From Cyanobacteriota bacterium (GTDB lineage Bacteria > Cyanobacteriota > Cyanobacteriia > Phormidesmidales > Phormidesmidaceae), in assembly GCA_027483425.1 (NCBI GenBank), contig JAIXUR010000641.1, positions 1-8,803 of the forward strand: a stretch of 8,803 nucleotides of DNA, written 5' to 3'. Shown here in pieces: positions 6,407-8,803 of the stretch (position 1 is the first letter of the stretch; the number at the start of each line of letters is the position of its first letter). A program made the position numbers and the translations under genes. Under the pieces are notes generated by a model. That model saw only the letters and a list, made by a program, of their open reading frames with translations, ran no database searches and was not told the DNA's origin.

Positions 6407-6657
6407 AGAGTACGCAGACCAGTGACTGTTGGATCATAAAACTACTGAGATAGCCCTGACGTTGTAGAGCAGTAGATGGAGGTTGAGGAAAATTGTACGT
6501 CACCTATGTGATCTATTCGGGCGAGCAATCCGTATTTCTTGTAGAAACCAACATTTGGGAATCGTTACACCAGTCATGGACTGTATCAATATAGGGGAGA
6601 AAGTGTCCAATACTACAAAAAACTGCCAAAATAAAAACCAGTAAACAATTCCCTGAC
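6407..6657 (+). promoter_or_regulatory. Upstream region of the sigma factor operon, with candidate ECF-type promoter at 6555-6582
   Basis: No gene is supported here. TTGGGA (6555-6560) and TGGACT (6577-6582) are 16 bp apart and match the arrangement TTGGAA-N16-CAGAAT found before the peptide gene at 8127-8154. The intervening bases also agree in part (TC, TT, ACC). A perfect inverted repeat CAGTC-ATG-GACTG (6571-6583) covers the -10 side. CAATATAGG (6587-6595) is an alternative -10 region. Confidence 0.35.
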
Positions 6658-7227
6658 GTGAGAGCCTCTGTGGCGATATCTTCCATTGATTGTGAGCTAA
6701 TCAACGGACTGAAGGCGCAACAGCCTGAGGCCCTAGAGCGCTTGTATGACAGCTATGGAGGCATGATGTATGGATTGGCATTTCATATTTTGGGCAACCG
6801 CCAGGAAGCAGAAGACGTGGTTCAAGATGTCTTCCTGCAACTTTGGCATCGATGCAGTTATGACCCCGAGCGTGGTTCGCTCCGCAGTTTCCTTATGCTT
6901 ATACTCCGGTCAAGGGCTCTCGATCGGCTGCGATCGCACAACTCTCGATTGAATATGGCCAAACGCTCTAAGTATTTGACCTTCCCCGAAGCAGAAGGGC
7001 AATCGCCTCTAGACGTTGCCACATCTGATGAAATGAGCCAACTGGTGCGAGAGGCACTAGCCGCACTCCCTGAAAAACAGCGTCGCGCCTTAGAACTCTC
7101 TTATTTTGGTGGAATGACCCAGCAGGAAATTGCTCATTCTTTGCAAGTACCGCTAGGAACTGTAAAAAGCTATTTTCGCCTCAGTTTTACTAAGCTTCGC
7201 CATTCTTTACGAGATTTTATGAGTTAA
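6658..7227 (+). CDS. RNA polymerase sigma factor, sigma-70 family, ECF-type
   Basis: A 189-residue two-domain sigma factor. Region 2 (about 26-95) includes ALERLYDSYGGMMY, the DVVQDVFLQLW core-binding helix and the RSFLMLILRSRALDRLR -10 recognition part. Region 4 (about 126-183) has LPEKQRRALELSYFGGMT and the helix-turn-helix TQQEIAHSLQVPLGTVKSY (154-172). Regions 1 and 3 are absent, as in ECF (RpoE/SigK-like) factors. The start is uncertain: GTG 6658 has no ribosome site, and in-frame GTG 6670, four codons later, has GAGAG five bases upstream. It stops six bases before the anti-sigma gene, so the two are co-transcribed and probably form a switch. The middle linker (96-125) is basic then acidic. 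Confidence 0.93.
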   Translation: MRASVAISSIDCELINGLKAQQPEALERLYDSYGGMMYGLAFHILGNRQEAEDVVQDVFLQLWHRCSYDPERGSLRSFLMLILRSRALDRLRSHNSRLNMAKRSKYLTFPEAEGQSPLDVATSDEMSQLVREALAALPEKQRRALELSYFGGMTQQEIAHSLQVPLGTVKSYFRLSFTKLRHSLRDFMS

Positions 7228-7233
7228 CACTCT

Positions 7234-8007
7234 ATGACCGATTCTTCAACTTCACAACCTATGGACGATGACCTGGAGGAAGCGTTGGCGGGGTATGTTT
7301 TGGGTGCCTTGTCTCCGGCAGAAATGGTGAAAGTAGAGCATTTTTTGCGCAGCAACCCCCAGTACATTGAGCAGATTCGCCAGATGCAAGATGTGATGGG
7401 AGTGATGGCCTATTCTACTCGTACAAAGGCACCAGAATTGTTGCGCTCAAAAATCTTGACGATTCCACAATCTCGAAGGCCTGTTCAACACCCGTCACGT
7501 CTGTTGCCAATCAGGCCTTCTGTGCGACTGCCGTGGCGGCAAGTGGGTGGCGCGATCGCAGCGCTAGTTGTCCTAACCTTGGGAATTGATAATGTCCTGC
7601 TGCGGCAGCAATTGGCAAAACTAGAACTCCATAGGGCTGAGACCCAAATAGCTGAAGACCATGTCACAGAAGAAGATTATGTCTTTGATCTTCGAGGCAC
7701 GAACTCAACCATTGCCACGGCCAAGGTTATCATTGATGCCGATGCGGGGGAAGTGATTATTGGCACTCAAAATTTACCGCCGTTACCTGAGAACGAAGCC
7801 TATCATCTCTGGGCTTTCACTAGCGATCAAAGCAAAATTCTTTGCGGACGTTTCAACACCAATAGCGATGGTCAAACTGTTTCCCATTTTTCGATAGATC
7901 CCAAAGTTTACACTGGCCATATCCGCCTTCTCCGAATCTCTAGGGAACCTATTAGTAATACATCTCAATCGAGTCGTCGCGTTTTGGTGATGACTAGTGA
8001 GTCTTAA
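7234..8007 (+). CDS. RskA-like membrane anti-sigma factor
   Basis: A 257-residue protein encoded directly after the sigma gene. The cytoplasmic N-terminus (1-70) has the anti-sigma pattern LEEALAGYVLGALSPAEMVKVEHFL. It lacks the His-x3-Cys-x2-Cys zinc motif: His36 is followed by NPQYIEQ and no cysteine. One membrane helix lies at about 103-119. The C-terminal domain (about 145-257) is of RskA type, with GTQNLPPLPENEAYHLWAF and a run of beta strands, outside the membrane. The role is to hold the ECF factor inactive until an envelope signal, often through regulated proteolysis, releases it. Only one cysteine (204) occurs, so thiol sensing by a disulfide within one chain is unlikely. Translation probably couples to the sigma gene, since the ribosome site is poor (GAGTTAACACTCT). 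Confidence 0.9.
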   Translation: MTDSSTSQPMDDDLEEALAGYVLGALSPAEMVKVEHFLRSNPQYIEQIRQMQDVMGVMAYSTRTKAPELLRSKILTIPQSRRPVQHPSRLLPIRPSVRLPWRQVGGAIAALVVLTLGIDNVLLRQQLAKLELHRAETQIAEDHVTEEDYVFDLRGTNSTIATAKVIIDADAGEVIIGTQNLPPLPENEAYHLWAFTSDQSKILCGRFNTNSDGQTVSHFSIDPKVYTGHIRLLRISREPISNTSQSSRRVLVMTSES

Positions 8008-8075
8008 TTTTAAATCTAAGTGATCCAAGCTCAGACGGCCTCCGTAATACCTATGTAAGACAACATTAGAACCCC

Positions 8076-8096
8076 ACTGAGCTAAATAAACTCAGT
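8076..8096. promoter_or_regulatory. Inverted repeat between anti-sigma gene and peptide gene
   Basis: ACTGAG (8076-8081) and CTCAGT (8091-8096) are perfect inverted arms around a 9-base A/T-rich centre. There is no T run, so an operator or a processing hairpin is more likely than a terminator. It lies about 30 bp upstream of the candidate promoter of the peptide gene. Confidence 0.35.
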
Positions 8097-8126
8097 CCCA
8101 ATCTAGAGCAGCTTGGAAAGGTTTTA

Positions 8127-8154
8127 TTGGAACTCTTTTAACCTAGTTCAGAAT
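8127..8154 (+). promoter_or_regulatory. Candidate promoter of the double-glycine peptide gene
   Basis: TTGGAA (8127-8132) and CAGAAT (8149-8154) are 16 bp apart and precede AAGGAG by 14 bases. A second TTGGAA sits 14 bp upstream (8113-8118). The match to TTGGGA-N16-TGGACT in front of the sigma operon suggests the same holoenzyme reads both, which is an inference from two sites only. Confidence 0.35.
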
Positions 8155-8180
8155 CCTTAAATAGACTCAAGGAGTAAATC

Positions 8181-8369
8181 ATGAACAACAATCTGGTGAA
8201 TCAATTTCTGACCGATCTAACCATCCAGGAAGCCGCTGTAATTAACGGTGGACGACGGGGCCGAGGGGCTGATGATGCCCCCGGAGATGATCACGGTGGT
8301 CGTCGTGGCGGTCGTGGCCGTGGTGGTCGTGGCCGTGGCGGCAATGATGATGGGCCTGGCCACACCTAA
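8181..8369 (+). CDS. Double-glycine-leader peptide with Arg/Gly/Asp-rich core (bacteriocin/RiPP-like precursor)
   Basis: A 62-residue peptide with a perfect ribosome site, AAGGAG (8169-8174), six bases before the ATG. The first 24 residues form a typical leader for peptidase-containing ABC exporters: MNNNLVNQFLTDLTIQEA then VINGG, with hydrophobic residues at -4, -7 and -12 relative to the GG. The core (25-62) is wholly hydrophilic: RRGRGADD, PGDDHGG, a basic block built on the unit RGRGG (about 41-54) and an acidic tail NDDGPGHT. It has no Cys or Ser and a single Thr, so common lanthipeptide or thioether chemistry is excluded. The core looks like an RGG box flanked by DD-x-PG motifs. It follows the sigma/anti-sigma operon. 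Processing and export are inferred; no transporter or modifying enzyme lies in the window. Confidence 0.75.
   Translation: MNNNLVNQFLTDLTIQEAAVINGGRRGRGADDAPGDDHGGRRGGRGRGGRGRGGNDDGPGHT
8310..8339 (+). repeat. 15-bp tandem repeat coding GRGRG units in the peptide core
   Basis: GGTCGTGGCCGTGGT at 8310-8324 is repeated at 8325-8339 with one base change at the end. A shorter related unit precedes it (8295-8309, GGTGGTCGTCGTGGC). The repeat encodes the RGRGG pattern and can expand or shrink in frame, so the core length may vary between strains. Confidence 0.8.
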
Positions 8370-8389
8370 ATACTTGAAGTGTGACCGTT

Positions 8390-8467
8390 TTGTAGGGTGA
8401 GTGGAGCAAGGGGAAATGCATCTTTCGAAAGTCTTACGCATTTCGTTTTGCTTCACTCACTCTGCAA
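8390..8467. repeat. Long imperfect palindrome downstream of the peptide gene
   Basis: Arms pair over nearly 30 positions: TTGTAGGG (8390-8397) opposite the sequence ending TCTGCAA, GTGAGTG (8397-8403) with CACTCAC (8454-8460), AGCAA (8405-8409) with TTGCT (8448-8452), and GAAATGC (8413-8419) with GCATTTC (8438-8444). The loop holds its own palindrome CTTTCGAAAG (8422-8431). Mismatches are mostly G-T. There is no T run. The GTAGGGTG edge resembles palindromic repeats scattered through cyanobacterial intergenic DNA. It may also act as a transcript 3' end for the peptide mRNA. Confidence 0.65.
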
Positions 8468-8502
8468 CAACGCTACTGCTTCTAAGCGGCTATTTAGAAA
8501 AT

Positions 8503-8550
8503 ATATCCCCCGACATTGTTAGCTGCCTAGCTAGTAATGTCGGGGGATAT
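8503..8550. repeat. Near-perfect 22-bp hairpin
   Basis: ATATCCCCCGACATT (8503-8517) is exactly complementary to AATGTCGGGGGATAT (8536-8550). The stem continues through two G-T pairs and TAGCT/AGCTA to a 4-base loop, GCCT (8525-8528). Both ends carry TATA/ATAT. No T tract follows in either direction, so a simple terminator is not the best reading; a small palindromic mobile or repeat element, or joined transposon ends with a TA target, fits better. Confidence 0.75.
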
Positions 8551-8803
8551 GATCTTGAATGACCGGAGGCATGAACCGTCTTACCCCAATTTCGCAGGAT
8601 GAAGTCAGCCCCCCTCCTTCCTTCCCTCCTGTCAAGCACTCCCTGAGTTGTTTTTTTAAGATAGGGCGGATATGCTGACCGCTCAGACGAGACGCCTGCC
8701 CTACGAATTTTCATGATTCACGTAGGATCGCTATAAGTAGGTAAGTCTAATTAATTGTAAGAAGGGGTTTGGGGGCTGCGCCCCCAGGCAGGGGGTTTCA
8801 CCC
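8551..8803. other. Gene-free right end with further palindromic elements
   Basis: No gene is supported. TAGGGC (8662-8667) and GCCCTA (8698-8703) bound a 42-bp block containing GCGG/CCGC (8666-8669, 8679-8682). TGGGGGC-TGC-GCCCCCA (8770-8786) is a strong 7-bp stem in a G-rich tract at the window edge. ACTC-CCT-GAGT (8638-8648) followed by seven T (8651-8657) is a weak plus-strand terminator. A 35-codon ORF from ATG 8571 to 8678 begins MNRLTPISQDE but then turns into Pro/Ser-rich low-complexity sequence. Confidence 0.45.

Noticed and set aside
8295..8339. Short repeats considered as a CRISPR array
   Set aside because: The repeats are contiguous 15-bp coding units without spacers, inside an ORF with a strong ribosome site.
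8217..8456. Minus-strand 79-codon ORF across the peptide gene
   Set aside because: It is rich in Thr/Ala/Ile solely because it is complementary to the Gly/Arg repeat, and it starts inside the palindrome.
8571..8678. 35-codon ORF beginning MNRLTPISQDE, faintly like an HlyD N-terminus
   Set aside because: GGAGG is only one base from the ATG, and the likeness ends after about 11 residues in a pyrimidine-rich stretch. Too little to call a gene or remnant.
8770..8786. GC-rich hairpin as intrinsic terminator
   Set aside because: The stem is good, but the bases after it are AGGCAGGGGG with no T run; a dispersed G-rich repeat is more likely.

Overview
The window comes from a cyanobacterium. At least twelve copies of the HIP1 octamer GCGATCGC are present (for example at 84, 1828, 2172, 2619, 3191, 3908, 4157, 4751, 5071, 6930 and 7552), and the Ctp protease and HlyD/TetR pair look cyanobacterial. 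A GC-rich filamentous Leptolyngbya-like lineage is my guess, but the sequence does not fix the genus.

Layout. 1-259 (-) is the 5' end of an HlyD-type membrane-fusion gene, divergent from a TetR-family repressor (368-994, +) across a shared inverted-repeat operator. At 1037-1081 lies a Pho-box-like promoter, followed by a leader of about 260 nt and a periplasmic S41 carboxyl-terminal processing protease (1341-2657, +). Directly behind its stop codon, in the same frame, sits a 64-codon remnant of an EamA/DMT transporter (2658-2852). A large convergent P-type cation ATPase follows (2857-5475, -). Its ion-site helices differ from those of Ca, Na/K and H pumps.

Divergent from the ATPase, a second Pho-box-like promoter of the same geometry (5632-5676) points at a 29-residue single-membrane-segment protein (5712-5801). 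The rest (5802-8803) is visibly richer in A/T and looks accessory. It holds an HlyD-like N-terminal fragment (6139-6378, -), a sigma-70-family ECF-type sigma factor (6658-7227), an RskA-like membrane anti-sigma factor without a zinc motif (7234-8007), and a 62-residue double-glycine-leader peptide with an Arg/Gly/Asp-rich core (8181-8369). After it come several strong palindromes of the sort found in repeated intergenic elements.

How the genes may work together. The TetR protein probably controls the divergent efflux module. The sigma/anti-sigma pair is a standard envelope-signal switch, and a promoter-like motif shared by the sigma operon and the peptide gene suggests the peptide could be a target. 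That is the best candidate for an undescribed system here: an ECF switch driving a secreted or exported RGG-rich peptide. The two three-repeat promoters suggest an OmpR/PhoB-class regulator, possibly phosphate-responsive, acting on ctp and on the tiny membrane protein. Functional links beyond gene order and motifs are inference.
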